Counted from the stretch's first letter, positions 1-7,153 are shown. The stretch: 8,043 bases of DNA from Fimivicinus intestinavium (GCA_018715765.1 DVKY01000087.1:1-8043); one strand, 5' to 3'. The notes: generated by a model not told the origin, from the sequence alone. A program made the numbers and translations.

Positions 1-38
1 CGACGTTCAAATTTTTACGTTAAAATAAAATTTTAAAT

Positions 39-56
39 ATCTTTATTGATAAAAAT
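39..56. promoter_or_regulatory. Candidate ROK-repressor operator, site 1
   Basis: The core TTTAT-TG-ATAAA (42-53) is a perfect 5+5 inverted repeat. Two further pairs (39-40 with 55-56) lie outside one mismatch. The word AATATCTTTATTG at 36-48 recurs exactly at 4547-4559 over the -10 box of the ROK regulator gene. The site overlaps the -35 box of the proposed promoter of the hydrolase-like gene, a position that fits repression. The palindrome and repeated word are seen; binding by the regulator is inferred. Confidence 0.45.
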
Positions 57-74
57 TAGGGTATATGCTACACT
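46..74 (+). promoter_or_regulatory. Candidate promoter of the hydrolase-like gene
   Basis: A -35 box TTGATA (46-51) is followed after 17 bases by TACACT (69-74), which matches the vegetative -10 consensus at four of six positions. It would give a leader of roughly 50 nt before the start at 134. The -35 lies inside the palindrome at 39-56. A second -10-like TATGAT at 111-116 was disfavoured because its transcript would start almost on the ribosome binding site. Confidence 0.4.
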
Positions 75-133
75 AACCTCCGGAAGAAATCGACAAACGG
101 TTTCAAAATGTATGATAAGGGGAGGAAAATCAA

Positions 134-1576
134 ATGAAAAAAATCCGAATTTTCACATTGGTCATTACGATTATCTTTGTAGTGGTCAGTGTGGTAGCCG
201 ACATTGCGTTTTACTTTACCCACAAGCCGGATGATTACCTGGCAGATGAAATCACCGTCTCCAACGGCAACCGCATCCTGCGGGAAAAGGGCTTTGCCCT
301 GCAGGCGTGGTTCCCCGCTGAGCAATCCAGCGAAAAGCAGATCTCCTTTGAAAACCTGAAACAATTCGGTTTTGGCCCGACCTATTATGACGGCAACCTC
401 TTTAACGCCCCCATTCACCAAAAAGACAGCTCCATGATTTGGAGTATGGCCAAGGCGCCGAACAACGTCAACGCTGTTGATACCGCACCAAGCGGCAAGG
501 AGTGGATGAGCGCGGAGCAGCTGCAATATGCAAACAGCCTGATCAGCGTTTGCTTTGGCGACGAGCAGGCATATTCCACCCATCAGGCAGAAATGCTTGG
601 CCAATGGTTTGCCGATTTCAGGAGCAGGAACAACAACGCGCTGCTCCACTCCAACCAATGGGCAGGCCAGTGGAGTGAAAAGGAATATGAGGAATACATG
701 CGCATTGCAAAGCCTGATATGCTGACCTATGATTCCTATTATTTTGATGAGCTTGGCAGCAATAAAGATTATAAAGTTGCAGCCGTGATTGCCGACGATA
801 TCAACCGCATCCGTATCCCCGCCATGAAGGGCTATGACGGCAGCGGTACCTCCCCGATCCCATTTGGCCAATACCTGCTCGGTTACAAATCGGGCGAAAA
901 CCCTGCCGCTGTCGGCTGGTACGAGATCACCGAATCGCAGAAAAAGCTGGTTGCCAACCTTACGGTAACGATGGGAGGAAAATGGCTGAACCTCTTCCGC
1001 GTAATTGACAGCGATCAGTTTCTCCTATTTGATGGAAACGGGAATCAAACCCATCATTACCGGGAGTATGCGCAAATCGCCGCTGAAATCGAAGCGCTCT
1101 CGCCGCACCTTGTCAACCTGCAAACAGAAAACGTTCAGGTGCTCAGCGGCAAACATAAGCTGGGGCTGGTAGGCGTGCCCAATCTCAAGCCCTCAACCGT
1201 CAGCAAATTCTCCTCAGAAAACAGCTGCGGCATTGAGGCAATCGAGGCGCAAAATCTCGGCACCGAAAACGACGGCCTGCCAGGCGACGTTTACATCGGC
1301 TATTTCCGCACGCTGCCCGGTGCAGGCGAGATGGAGGGCAGGAATTATTTCATCGTATGCAACGCACTGACATCGGGTAACGGCCTGCACCCAGAGCAGC
1401 AGCACGGCTCCAGCCAGGAAACCGCGCAGAGCATCACGCTCACATTCGATGAAAGCGGAAAAGAGCTTTTCCAGGTAAACAGTAAAAACGGACAGAGCGA
1501 GAAGGCGTCCCTTGAAAACGGTAAGTATACCTTTACGCTCGGCGGCGGAGAAATGCAGGTATTTTATCTGGCCTGA
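134..1576 (+). CDS. Membrane-anchored/secreted glycoside hydrolase-like protein
   Basis: The product has 480 residues. Residues 5-28 are a hydrophobic segment after Met-Lys-Lys, an export signal or uncleaved anchor; there is no clear signal peptidase site. The central part, about residues 50-325, reads like a (beta/alpha)8 barrel with many aromatic residues (QAWFP, GPTYYDGNLF, NQWAGQW). FGDEQ, with acids D143 and E144, and MLTYDSYYFD, with D200 and D205, end predicted strands and are candidate active-site acids. The last roughly 150 residues look beta-rich and end in GGGEMQVFYLA, like the C-terminal beta-sandwich of many glycosidases. The start is supported by GGGGAGGAAAA just upstream. No glycosidase family could be named and no substrate can be stated. 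The link to the ROK regulator through a shared upstream word supports a carbohydrate role, but this is inference. Confidence 0.72.
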   Translation: MKKIRIFTLVITIIFVVVSVVADIAFYFTHKPDDYLADEITVSNGNRILREKGFALQAWFPAEQSSEKQISFENLKQFGFGPTYYDGNLFNAPIHQKDSSMIWSMAKAPNNVNAVDTAPSGKEWMSAEQLQYANSLISVCFGDEQAYSTHQAEMLGQWFADFRSRNNNALLHSNQWAGQWSEKEYEEYMRIAKPDMLTYDSYYFDELGSNKDYKVAAVIADDINRIRIPAMKGYDGSGTSPIPFGQYLLGYKSGENPAAVGWYEITESQKKLVANLTVTMGGKWLNLFRVIDSDQFLLFDGNGNQTHHYREYAQIAAEIEALSPHLVNLQTENVQVLSGKHKLGLVGVPNLKPSTVSKFSSENSCGIEAIEAQNLGTENDGLPGDVYIGYFRTLPGAGEMEGRNYFIVCNALTSGNGLHPEQQHGSSQETAQSITLTFDESGKELFQVNSKNGQSEKASLENGKYTFTLGGGEMQVFYLA

Positions 1577-1615
1577 GCCCGATCATGAACAGAGCATGCC
1601 GCCTCTCAGGCTTTT
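1571..1615 (+). terminator. Probable intrinsic terminator of the hydrolase-like gene
   Basis: GCCTGAG (1571-1577), which includes the stop codon, pairs with CTCAGGC (1605-1611), followed by TTTT. The loop is long, but CATG (1584-1587) and CATG (1595-1598) can close an inner stem. The U-run is short, so termination may be partial. Confidence 0.5.
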
Positions 1616-1714
1616 GCCCCAACCCGCCGCCGTGCATTCTGGCAGGCAAATCAGATAAAAGCGCAGGGGCAGGCTTCGCGAAACACAGAAAAACGCTAAA
1701 AATTGTATCCTCTC

Positions 1715-1743
1715 TTGCAACGCCTTCCCCCGGATGCTATGAT
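1715..1743 (+). promoter_or_regulatory. Strong extended -10 promoter of the MATE gene
   Basis: TTGCAA (1715-1720), a 17-base spacer and TATGAT (1738-1743), with TG at 1735-1736 giving an extended -10 element. The predicted transcription start, about 1750, falls at the first arm of the leader hairpin. The MATE gene is therefore probably transcribed separately from the upstream gene. Confidence 0.7.
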
Positions 1744-1747
1744 AACG

Positions 1748-1821
1748 GAAGGGAACCCTCCTCCAGCAGCAGTACGCCTATCTCTGCCGGAGGAGGGGCT
1801 ATTGCGTTCCCTTCATTTTTT
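1748..1821 (+). promoter_or_regulatory. Structured leader with attenuator-type terminator (candidate riboswitch)
   Basis: GAAGGGAAC (1748-1756) pairs perfectly with GTTCCCTTC (1806-1814), and CCTCCTCC (1757-1764) pairs perfectly with GGAGGAGG (1789-1796). This leaves a nine-base bulge (1797-1805) on the 3' side only. GCAG (1766-1769) and CTGC (1784-1787) extend the stem towards a 14-base loop. ACGC in that loop could pair with GCGT (1804-1807). Six T follow at 1816-1821, so the element can act as a terminator about 25 bases before the start codon. A competing compact hairpin, GAGGGG (1793-1798) with CCCTTC (1809-1814), uses the same bases, giving two exclusive folds. Guanidine-IV (mepA-motif) riboswitches are known upstream of clostridial MATE genes, but I could not confirm that consensus here. 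Confidence 0.6.
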
Positions 1822-1845
1822 ACTTTTAGGAAAGAGGGGCACTGT

Positions 1846-3225
1846 ATGCGGCAAATACAGTTACGCAGGCGTACACCGCGTGTGTTCGAAAACCCATTGT
1901 TTTTCTCTAATCGAGCGCTCGTCCGGCTGCTGGTTCCGCTCGTCATCGAGCAGCTGCTGGCCGTGACCATTGGCATGGCGGATACCGTTATGGTCACAAA
2001 TGTTGGCGAAGCCGCCGTATCAGGCATCTCCCTGGTGGATTCCATCAACATTTTGTTTATACAGATCTTTTCCGCCCTGGCAACCGGGGGCGCCGTTGTT
2101 ACTGCGCAATATCTCGGGAGGCAGGAGCAAAAGAACGCCTGCATTGCGGCAAAGCAGCTTTTATATGCCACAACTGCCCTGGCAGCCATTATCATGGCGG
2201 TCTCCCTTGTATTTCACCGGCAGCTGCTGCGCCTGATCTTCGGCAACATCGAGCCTGCCGTGATGGAGAACGCCATCACCTACTTCTGGATTTCCGCCAT
2301 CTCCTACCCCTTCCTTGCGGTTTATAACGCCGGGGCGGCGCTTTTCCGCTCCATGGGCAACAGCAAGGTTTCTACGCTGGTTTCCTTTTTGATGAACGTT
2401 GTCAACATCGGCGGCAATGCAATTCTAATCTACGGCTTCCACTGGGGGGTGGCTGGCGCCGCAACGGCCTCCCTTGCCTCCCGTGCGATGGCGGCGGTCA
2501 TCATGCTGGTGCTGGTCTGCCATAAAAACAACCCCATCCACATTGAGCGGCTTTGGAAGCCGGAGCTGCATTGGGAGATGATCCGCCGTATTTTAAAAAT
2601 TGGTGTGCCCAATGGAGTGGAAAACGGGATGTTCCAGATCGGCAAGCTGATCGTGCAGGGGCTTGTAGCCACCTTTGGCACCTCCGCAATCGCAGCCAAC
2701 GCGATCGCCAACACGATCGCCTCTTTCATCAACACCCCAGGCACCGCCATCCAACTGGGCCTGACTACCGTGGTCGGCCAGTGCGTAGGCGGCCGGGATT
2801 ATCCCCAGGCAGTCTATTACACGAAAAAGCTCCTGCTGCTGACCTATGGATTGATGGGCGTTTTAAACCTCATCGTCTTTTTCACTGCCGGCCCGCTGAT
2901 TGGCCTGTTCCATCTCAGCCCGGCAGCGGCAGCGGATGCGCGCGAGGTGCTTTACACCTTCACCATCGCGTGCATTATCATCTGGCCGCTCTCCTTCACG
3001 CTGCCCAATGCGCTGCGCGCCTCCGGCGACGCCCGCTTTACCATGATCGTCTCGATGATTTCCATGTGGACGTTCCGCATTGGCTTGAGCTACCTGCTCG
3101 GCGGCACAGCGAAGATGGGTCTGATGGGGGTCTGGATTGCGATGTATGTTGATTGGTTTTTCCGCTCTGTCGTGTTTACTGTGCGTTTTGCACGCGGCAA
3201 GTGGAAAACCATTCGTGTAATCTAA
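1846..3225 (+). CDS. MATE family multidrug/cation efflux transporter
   Basis: The product has 459 residues, the normal size for a MATE exporter, and shows about twelve hydrophobic segments in two homologous halves. The first half opens with ALVRLLVPLVIEQLLAVTIG, and the second with a matching IGVPNGVENGMFQIGKLIV segment. The conserved patterns MADTVMV, GAALFRSMGN and LPNALRASGDARF are typical of the MepA/NorM group. These proteins expel organic cations or drugs across the inner membrane using a sodium or proton gradient. The frame is open back to 1585, but the ATG at 1846 is chosen because AGGAAAGAGGGG lies six bases upstream, the family N-terminus (basic stretch, then TM1) begins there, and the earlier part encodes low-complexity sequence that overlaps the promoter and leader hairpin. 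The substrate is unknown. The leader suggests induction by a small molecule. Confidence 0.93.
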   Translation: MRQIQLRRRTPRVFENPLFFSNRALVRLLVPLVIEQLLAVTIGMADTVMVTNVGEAAVSGISLVDSINILFIQIFSALATGGAVVTAQYLGRQEQKNACIAAKQLLYATTALAAIIMAVSLVFHRQLLRLIFGNIEPAVMENAITYFWISAISYPFLAVYNAGAALFRSMGNSKVSTLVSFLMNVVNIGGNAILIYGFHWGVAGAATASLASRAMAAVIMLVLVCHKNNPIHIERLWKPELHWEMIRRILKIGVPNGVENGMFQIGKLIVQGLVATFGTSAIAANAIANTIASFINTPGTAIQLGLTTVVGQCVGGRDYPQAVYYTKKLLLLTYGLMGVLNLIVFFTAGPLIGLFHLSPAAAADAREVLYTFTIACIIIWPLSFTLPNALRASGDARFTMIVSMISMWTFRIGLSYLLGGTAKMGLMGVWIAMYVDWFFRSVVFTVRFARGKWKTIRVI

Positions 3226-3259
3226 CCGGCACGACCGATTGCCCTGATACAGCCATAAA

Positions 3260-3316
3260 GCCCCGCGGCAACCGCCAACTATGCGTTGTGCGCTGGTTGC
3301 CGCGGGGCGATTTTTT
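3260..3316 (+). terminator. Strong intrinsic terminator of the MATE gene
   Basis: A perfect 14-base-pair stem, GCCCCGCGGCAACC (3260-3273) with its complement at 3295-3308, is followed by GA and six T (3311-3316). Read on the minus strand, the stem is followed only by CTTTAT, so it may also stop the convergent ROK transcript, but less efficiently. Confidence 0.92.
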
Positions 3317-3339
3317 GATTGTCTATCCGCAGAATCGAT

Positions 3340-4470
3340 TTAATCCATATCGTCCAGATACCGCTCCAGAATCGCCAACCCGGCGCCCTTGTGACAGGCG
3401 GTGCGGATATCCTCCGCACAGGGCAGGAGCTTGGGCATAAAAGCGCCGCGCCGCGGCAGAAGGATCGCCTCAAACGCCTCGCGCAGCTTATCAATAAATG
3501 CAGGATCAAGCTTTGTAAAGTGGGTTTCCACAATAATAATCTCCGGATCGAGCAACCAGGTTACGTTTGCAAACAGCAGCGCCAGCTCCGGGATTGCCTG
3601 CTCCATATACGCAAGCACACGGGGATCGCTGCCGTATTTCTCAGCGACATCCTGGAAGGAGGGCACCGAGCCATCCGGCTCCGTAAACAGCCGGCGCAGC
3701 CCGCCGATGCCAACCGCTTCCTCAATCATTTTTCCGCTTCTGGTATACATCTGGCCAATTTCACCGGCATAGGAATAAGCGCTGTCGAGCACACGGCCAT
3801 CGTAGAAAATTGCGCTGCCGACACCTTCGCCTATGATGGCGTAAAAAACGCTGTCCGCCTGCTGCACAAGGCCGCCGTCAAAGCGGACGGAGCACTTCAC
3901 ATCCTCGTCGATATACAAAATTTGCTCCGGGAAGAAAGGAGAAAGCGTCTGCTTCAGCTTGGCTGTGGACAACTCCGGAATGCGGGAGTCAAGCACCGCG
4001 TCTCCCTTTTCATAATAAGGCCCCGGCACGCACACGCCGACCCCGATCACACCCTCCAGCGAATCATTCATCCTGCTGTGCAGGAAGTAGGCAACCGCCT
4101 CCCGCAGGTTATCCTCATAGCTTTTTTGATAATCATAGGTGTGCTGATATAGCTCACCCTGGATTTGCAGATCCATCTGGAGAACACCGAGCTTAAAATG
4201 GTGGCGCTCCAGATCCAGCAGGATAATCTTTTTATGGTCAGGCTGGATAGAAACCAAATTCCCCTTGCGGCCCACCTTGGAGGTATCCTCCTTCTCTTCA
4301 TAGGCGATATCATACCGCAGGAACTGATCGACAATTTTACCCACTGTCATAAGGCTGACGCCTGTTTTGGCAGACAGAACCTGCCTTGAGACGCAGCCTT
4401 GGCGGTAAATTTCCTGAAAGACCTTCATCATATTTTGAAGCTTGATGTTTTTTTGTGTAATCAGCTGCAT
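3340..4470 (-). CDS. ROK family transcriptional regulator (NagC/XylR-like)
   Basis: The product has 376 residues. Residues about 10-57 form a winged helix-turn-helix (SRQVLSAKTGVSLMTVGKIV), with VGRKG at 66-70 as the wing. Residues about 80-376 form a ROK sugar-kinase-like domain, recognisable by GVGVCVPGP (143-151), GEGVGSAIFYDGRV (214-227) and YAGEIGQM (234-241). The kinase phosphate loop (D-x-G-G-T) is replaced by DLERH at 86-90, so it should be a sensor rather than an enzyme. Unusually, the ROK zinc site is missing: the histidine after AGEIG is Gln240, and no C-x-C-G-x-x-G-C cluster follows. The ATG at 4470 fits the family N-terminus (NIKLQNMMKVFQ) and has CGGGGAT upstream. Such proteins usually repress sugar-use genes until a sugar binds. 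The shared word at its own promoter and at the hydrolase-like gene suggests autoregulation and control of that gene. Confidence 0.9.
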   Translation of the reverse strand: MQLITQKNIKLQNMMKVFQEIYRQGCVSRQVLSAKTGVSLMTVGKIVDQFLRYDIAYEEKEDTSKVGRKGNLVSIQPDHKKIILLDLERHHFKLGVLQMDLQIQGELYQHTYDYQKSYEDNLREAVAYFLHSRMNDSLEGVIGVGVCVPGPYYEKGDAVLDSRIPELSTAKLKQTLSPFFPEQILYIDEDVKCSVRFDGGLVQQADSVFYAIIGEGVGSAIFYDGRVLDSAYSYAGEIGQMYTRSGKMIEEAVGIGGLRRLFTEPDGSVPSFQDVAEKYGSDPRVLAYMEQAIPELALLFANVTWLLDPEIIIVETHFTKLDPAFIDKLREAFEAILLPRRGAFMPKLLPCAEDIRTACHKGAGLAILERYLDDMD

Positions 4471-4546
4471 TGTGATCCCCCGTTTCTTCAGAGATAGATT
4501 CCACTGCCTTAGCCGCCTGGGAGACAGTTCCGCAGGGGGCTATATT

Positions 4547-4559
4547 AATATCTTTATTG
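4547..4559. promoter_or_regulatory. Candidate ROK-repressor operator, site 2
   Basis: AATATCTTTATTG is identical to 36-48 upstream of the hydrolase-like gene. Here the right half of the palindrome is degenerate (GTATGC instead of GATAAA). It overlaps the -10 box of the ROK promoter (4556-4561), so binding would block transcription of the regulator itself. The exact match is seen; regulation is inferred. Confidence 0.4.
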
Positions 4560-4584
4560 TATGCTATTTTATTTGGAAAATCAA
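4556..4584 (-). promoter_or_regulatory. Promoter of the ROK regulator gene
   Basis: Read on the minus strand: TTGATT (4584-4579), a 17-base spacer, then TACAAT (4561-4556). The predicted start lies near 4549, giving a leader of about 80 nt. The -10 box runs into the 13-base word shared with the upstream region of the hydrolase-like gene. Confidence 0.65.
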
Positions 4585-4786
4585 GGAAAAATCAGCTTTT
4601 CCCGCGTTTTTTCCAGCTCAAGGCGAAAAAATACGGCAAATTCTCTCCTCTTGCCTGCCTTTTCTCCCCGAGAGCAAGCTTTTTGAAAAAATAAAGGGAT
4701 TCATGGAGACAAGCAGCGCCCGCATATGCATGGGATAAACGGGCGCATATTTCAGCGCCGGAATCTGCCGCAAGAAGGGTGATTTC

Positions 4787-5581
4787 ATGAAAATCGTGGT
4801 TTTTACGCGCAGGCGGCTCGCTGTTTTAGCCAGTTGTATGGCGGCGGGCCTGCTGGTGGCAGTGCTGGCGGCACAGGGGCTAAGCGTTGTCACCGCTGCG
4901 AGCCGAAAGCTCCTGCCCATCTACAGTGTGGAAACAACGGAGAAAAAGGCCTGCCTGACCTTTGACGCCGCATGGGGCAATGAGGACACGCAGCAGCTCA
5001 TTGATGTGTTGTCAAAATACCATGCCAAAGCGACATTTTTCATTGTAGGAGAATGGGTAGATAAATACCCCGAGAGCGTCAAAGCCCTGCATGATGCCGG
5101 GCACAGCATCCAAAACCATTCCGATGCGCATAAACACCTGCCAAAGCTGAGCCGCTCAGAGATCATTCAGGATTTGAACGCCTGCAATGATAAAATTGAA
5201 AAAATTACCGGCGTGCGCCCCACGCTTGTCCGACCGCCCTATGGAGACTATGACAACGCTGTGATTGAGGCTGTCAGCGCCGTACCCATGACGGCGGTGC
5301 AGTGGGATGTTGATTCTCTGGACTGGAAGGGCCTGGAGGCGGAGGAAATCTACCAAAAGGTTGTCCCCAAGGTGCACAACGGCTCTATTATTCTGTTCCA
5401 TAATGCGGCAAAGCATACACCGGAGGCGCTGCCCGCTATCATCGAGGCACTGCAAAAGGAGGGATATACCCTTGTAACCGTAGAAGAGCTTCTGCATAAA
5501 GGGGATTATACGCTTAACCACGAGGGCCGGCAATTCCCAAAGCCAGACGAAGCGCAAACAACCGCCGGCAGCGCGGCCTGA
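4787..5581 (+). CDS. Polysaccharide deacetylase, NodB domain, PdaB-like
   Basis: The product has 264 residues with an N-terminal basic stretch and one membrane helix (about 11-37), so the domain faces outside. The NodB motifs are in order: CLTFDAAWGNED with catalytic base D60; H111 and H115 in HSDAH as metal ligands; R149 in RPPYGD; WDVDSLDW (173-180); and LFH with H205. The usual second Asp of motif 1 (TFDD) is Ala61, as in the TFD-x-x-W-G subgroup, so metal coordination may differ. The enzyme should remove acetyl groups from N-acetylglucosamine or N-acetylmuramic residues of peptidoglycan or another envelope glycan. Closest in style are clostridial proteins annotated as sporulation PdaB-like deacetylases; a sporulation role is not shown by the sequence. 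AAGAAGGGTG upstream supports the start. The C-terminal tail after GRQFP is low-complexity. Confidence 0.9.
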   Translation: MKIVVFTRRRLAVLASCMAAGLLVAVLAAQGLSVVTAASRKLLPIYSVETTEKKACLTFDAAWGNEDTQQLIDVLSKYHAKATFFIVGEWVDKYPESVKALHDAGHSIQNHSDAHKHLPKLSRSEIIQDLNACNDKIEKITGVRPTLVRPPYGDYDNAVIEAVSAVPMTAVQWDVDSLDWKGLEAEEIYQKVVPKVHNGSIILFHNAAKHTPEALPAIIEALQKEGYTLVTVEELLHKGDYTLNHEGRQFPKPDEAQTTAGSAA

Positions 5582-5627
5582 GAGAAAATTGTTTCTTCCG
5601 AAAAACAAAAAATATGCTCTCTCCATA

Positions 5628-5649
5628 CAGTATACTATAAGGTATCCTG
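5628..5649. promoter_or_regulatory. Dyad-symmetric element upstream of the methyltransferase
   Basis: CAGTATAC (5628-5635) and GTATCCTG (5642-5649) form an inverted repeat with one mismatch around TATAAG. It contains the -10-like TATACT (5631-5636) and ends four bases before the ribosome binding site. It could be an operator on a promoter or a small leader hairpin. No good -35 box was seen, so the assignment is weak. Confidence 0.3.
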
Positions 5650-5667
5650 CATAAGGAGGGAGCATAA

Positions 5668-6816
5668 ATGGCAGATCTGGCCGAAGCGGTTGCCGCCGCT
5701 TTCCATGACGGCATATATCAATGCATTTTAAGCAACCCCGTATCTAAAACCGGGAGATATCGTAAAATCGTTTTAAAGCAAATAGAGGGCCGCGGCTATC
5801 AGCTGGAAAAATACACAGAGAAGCAGGTTTTTCATGAATGGCTGGCCAAAGAGGCGGCTGCGGAATGGGTTTGCAGCGCGCTGCGCGACCAGTTCCGTCA
5901 GTATAACGGCTGGGACGCATCGCATGAATACCAGCTGCGCATCAGTGCAAAAGGGAAACTGCTCTGCTCACGCAAGCCTGCTGCCGGGCAGGCACCCCAG
6001 GCAACAAAAGCGCACAACCGCAAAAAGCGTTATCTGCTGGAAGAGGGCGTTGTGATTGAGCCGCTTGTTGATATGGGCATTTTCACAAAAGAGGGCAAAG
6101 TCGTCCATGCAATGTATGATAAATACAAACAAATCAACCGTTTTCTCGAGCTGGTGGAGGACGAAGCGGAAAAACTCCCTCGCCAGGGCCCGCTGCGGGT
6201 CATCGATTTCGGCTGCGGCAAATCCTACCTCACCTTTATTCTATATTATTACCTAACCACAATCAAAAAGCGCGAGGTGCAAATGGTCGGCCTTGACCTG
6301 AAAGCAGACGTAATCGAAAAATGCAACCAGACAGCCCGTAAATACGGCTACAGCGGACTGCGGTTTGAGCTTGGCGATATCAACGGCTATCAGCTTGATG
6401 GCGGGGTTGACCTGGTGATCACGCTCCACGCCTGTGATACCGCCACGGATTACGCCCTGTTCAATGCGGTGCGCTGGGGAGCGCATGTGATTCTATCTGT
6501 ACCCTGCTGTCAACATGAGCTCAACGGGCAGATGCAAAGCGAGCGGCTTGCGATCCTGACCCGCTACGGGATTGTCAAGGAGCGTACCGCTGCCCTTATG
6601 ACGGACGCGATCCGTGCTAACCTGCTGGAATGCTGCGGCTATAAAACACAGCTGCTGGAGTTCATCGACCTTGCGCACACGCCTAAAAACCTGCTCATCC
6701 GCGCCGTAAAGCGCGCCCCGGGTGAAAAAGCCCCCGCCGGGGTGCTGGAAGAAACACGGGCACTGATGGAGGAATTTTCTTTGACTCCAACATTATACAA
6801 GCTACTATTCGTTTAA
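5668..6816 (+). CDS. Class I SAM-dependent methyltransferase (Methyltransf_32/METTL25-like)
   Basis: The product has 382 residues, is soluble, and has no signal peptide. Residues 1-110 form an unassigned N-terminal part. Residues about 115-350 form the Rossmann methyltransferase domain. VIDFGCGKSYLTF (178-190) is motif I, which binds S-adenosylmethionine; MVGLDLK (206-212) carries the acidic residue of motif II; GDI (236-238) follows. LHACDTATDYAL (253-264) and SVPCCQHEL (277-285) are typical of the PF13679-type family that includes eukaryotic METTL25 and GSTCD relatives. HAMYDKYKQINRFLELVED just before motif I is a strongly conserved segment of the bacterial members. The methylated substrate is not known for this bacterial group; RNA or protein are possible. 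The start is fixed by AAGGAGGG seven bases upstream. The gap from the deacetylase gene is 86 bases, so cotranscription is possible, though an own promoter is also plausible. Confidence 0.88.
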   Translation: MADLAEAVAAAFHDGIYQCILSNPVSKTGRYRKIVLKQIEGRGYQLEKYTEKQVFHEWLAKEAAAEWVCSALRDQFRQYNGWDASHEYQLRISAKGKLLCSRKPAAGQAPQATKAHNRKKRYLLEEGVVIEPLVDMGIFTKEGKVVHAMYDKYKQINRFLELVEDEAEKLPRQGPLRVIDFGCGKSYLTFILYYYLTTIKKREVQMVGLDLKADVIEKCNQTARKYGYSGLRFELGDINGYQLDGGVDLVITLHACDTATDYALFNAVRWGAHVILSVPCCQHELNGQMQSERLAILTRYGIVKERTAALMTDAIRANLLECCGYKTQLLEFIDLAHTPKNLLIRAVKRAPGEKAPAGVLEETRALMEEFSLTPTLYKLLFV

Positions 6817-6849
6817 ACGCTGGATCAAATGAGACGGGGTTAGATTCCG

Positions 6850-6876
6850 GCTCTGCCTCCGAGGCAAGCGCTTTTT
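6850..6876 (+). terminator. Probable intrinsic terminator of the methyltransferase gene
   Basis: GCT (6850-6852) and TGCCT (6854-6858) pair with AGGCA (6862-6866) and AGC (6867-6869), with one bulged base and a three-base loop. The stem is followed by GC and five T (6872-6876). It lies 34 bases after the stop codon. The stem is short, so strength is moderate. Confidence 0.55.
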
Positions 6877-6929
6877 GATTTTCTCATCCACCATCTAATT
6901 TCTAAAATCTACTATCCAGCTTTGTAGGG

Positions 6930-6945
6930 AACGGTCTTGACCGTT
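6930..6945. repeat. Short REP-like inverted repeat
   Basis: AACGGTC (6930-6936), a two-base TT centre, and GACCGTT (6939-6945). With one inserted T the symmetry extends to GGAAC...GTTTCC. There is no T-run, so it is not a terminator. Such compact palindromes are typical of dispersed extragenic repeats. Confidence 0.45.
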
Positions 6946-7004
6946 TCCGAGGTTTTCCATCATTCGATATGCTTCTATTTTCCCGCTCAGGCCGCGGGTC
7001 CCAC

Positions 7005-7026
7005 CTTTTCCGTTCAGCCGGAAAAG
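7005..7026. repeat. Hairpin with TTTTCCG/CGGAAAA stem, copy 1
   Basis: CTTTTCCG (7005-7012) pairs perfectly with CGGAAAAG (7019-7026) across a six-base loop TTCAGC. A very similar hairpin lies at 7154-7173, and a GC-variant (CCCGC, loop TCAGGCC, GCGGG) at 6982-6998. All three keep TCAG in the loop. Confidence 0.5.
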
Positions 7027-7153
7027 ATGGCAAAAGGGGCCGCCCTGCACGGCCAACGGCGGCACTGATAGGCTTTTGAATCTCTTTGATGTATTCGGCG
7101 AGGCGCACAAAAACTCACCGCCTCACGGCGGCTCAAACAATTTGTGTGCTCGT

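Larger units (their letters stand above)
4471..4786. other. Intergenic region between divergent ROK and deacetylase genes
   Basis: These 316 bases hold the ROK promoter and operator-like word (4547-4584) and a GC-rich inverted repeat, GCGCCCG (4716-4722) with CGGGCGC (4740-4746). That repeat would fold in the leader of the deacetylase mRNA but has no T-run on either side, so it is not a terminator. No convincing vegetative promoter for the deacetylase gene was found. No ORF with a ribosome binding site is visible. Confidence 0.6.

Noticed and set aside
111..116. -10 box TATGAT just before the first gene
   Set aside because: It lies about four bases from the ribosome binding site, leaving almost no leader, and has no suitable -35 box at 16-18 bases.
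68..871. Minus-strand 267-codon open frame
   Set aside because: It lies antisense to the well-supported hydrolase-like gene and has shadow-like composition and no ribosome binding site.
1585..1845. Longer MATE reading frame beginning at 1585
   Set aside because: The extra 87 codons cover the terminator, promoter and leader hairpin, have no ribosome binding site at the start, and do not resemble a MATE N-terminus. The ATG at 1846 has a good ribosome binding site.
4740..4746. Terminator from the GCGCCCG/CGGGCGC inverted repeat (4716-4746)
   Set aside because: No T-run follows the stem on either strand.
4722..4753. Sporulation sigma-E type promoter before the deacetylase gene (GCATATG ... CATATTTC)
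   Set aside because: The spacing of 17 bases is too long for a sigma-E promoter and the boxes match poorly.
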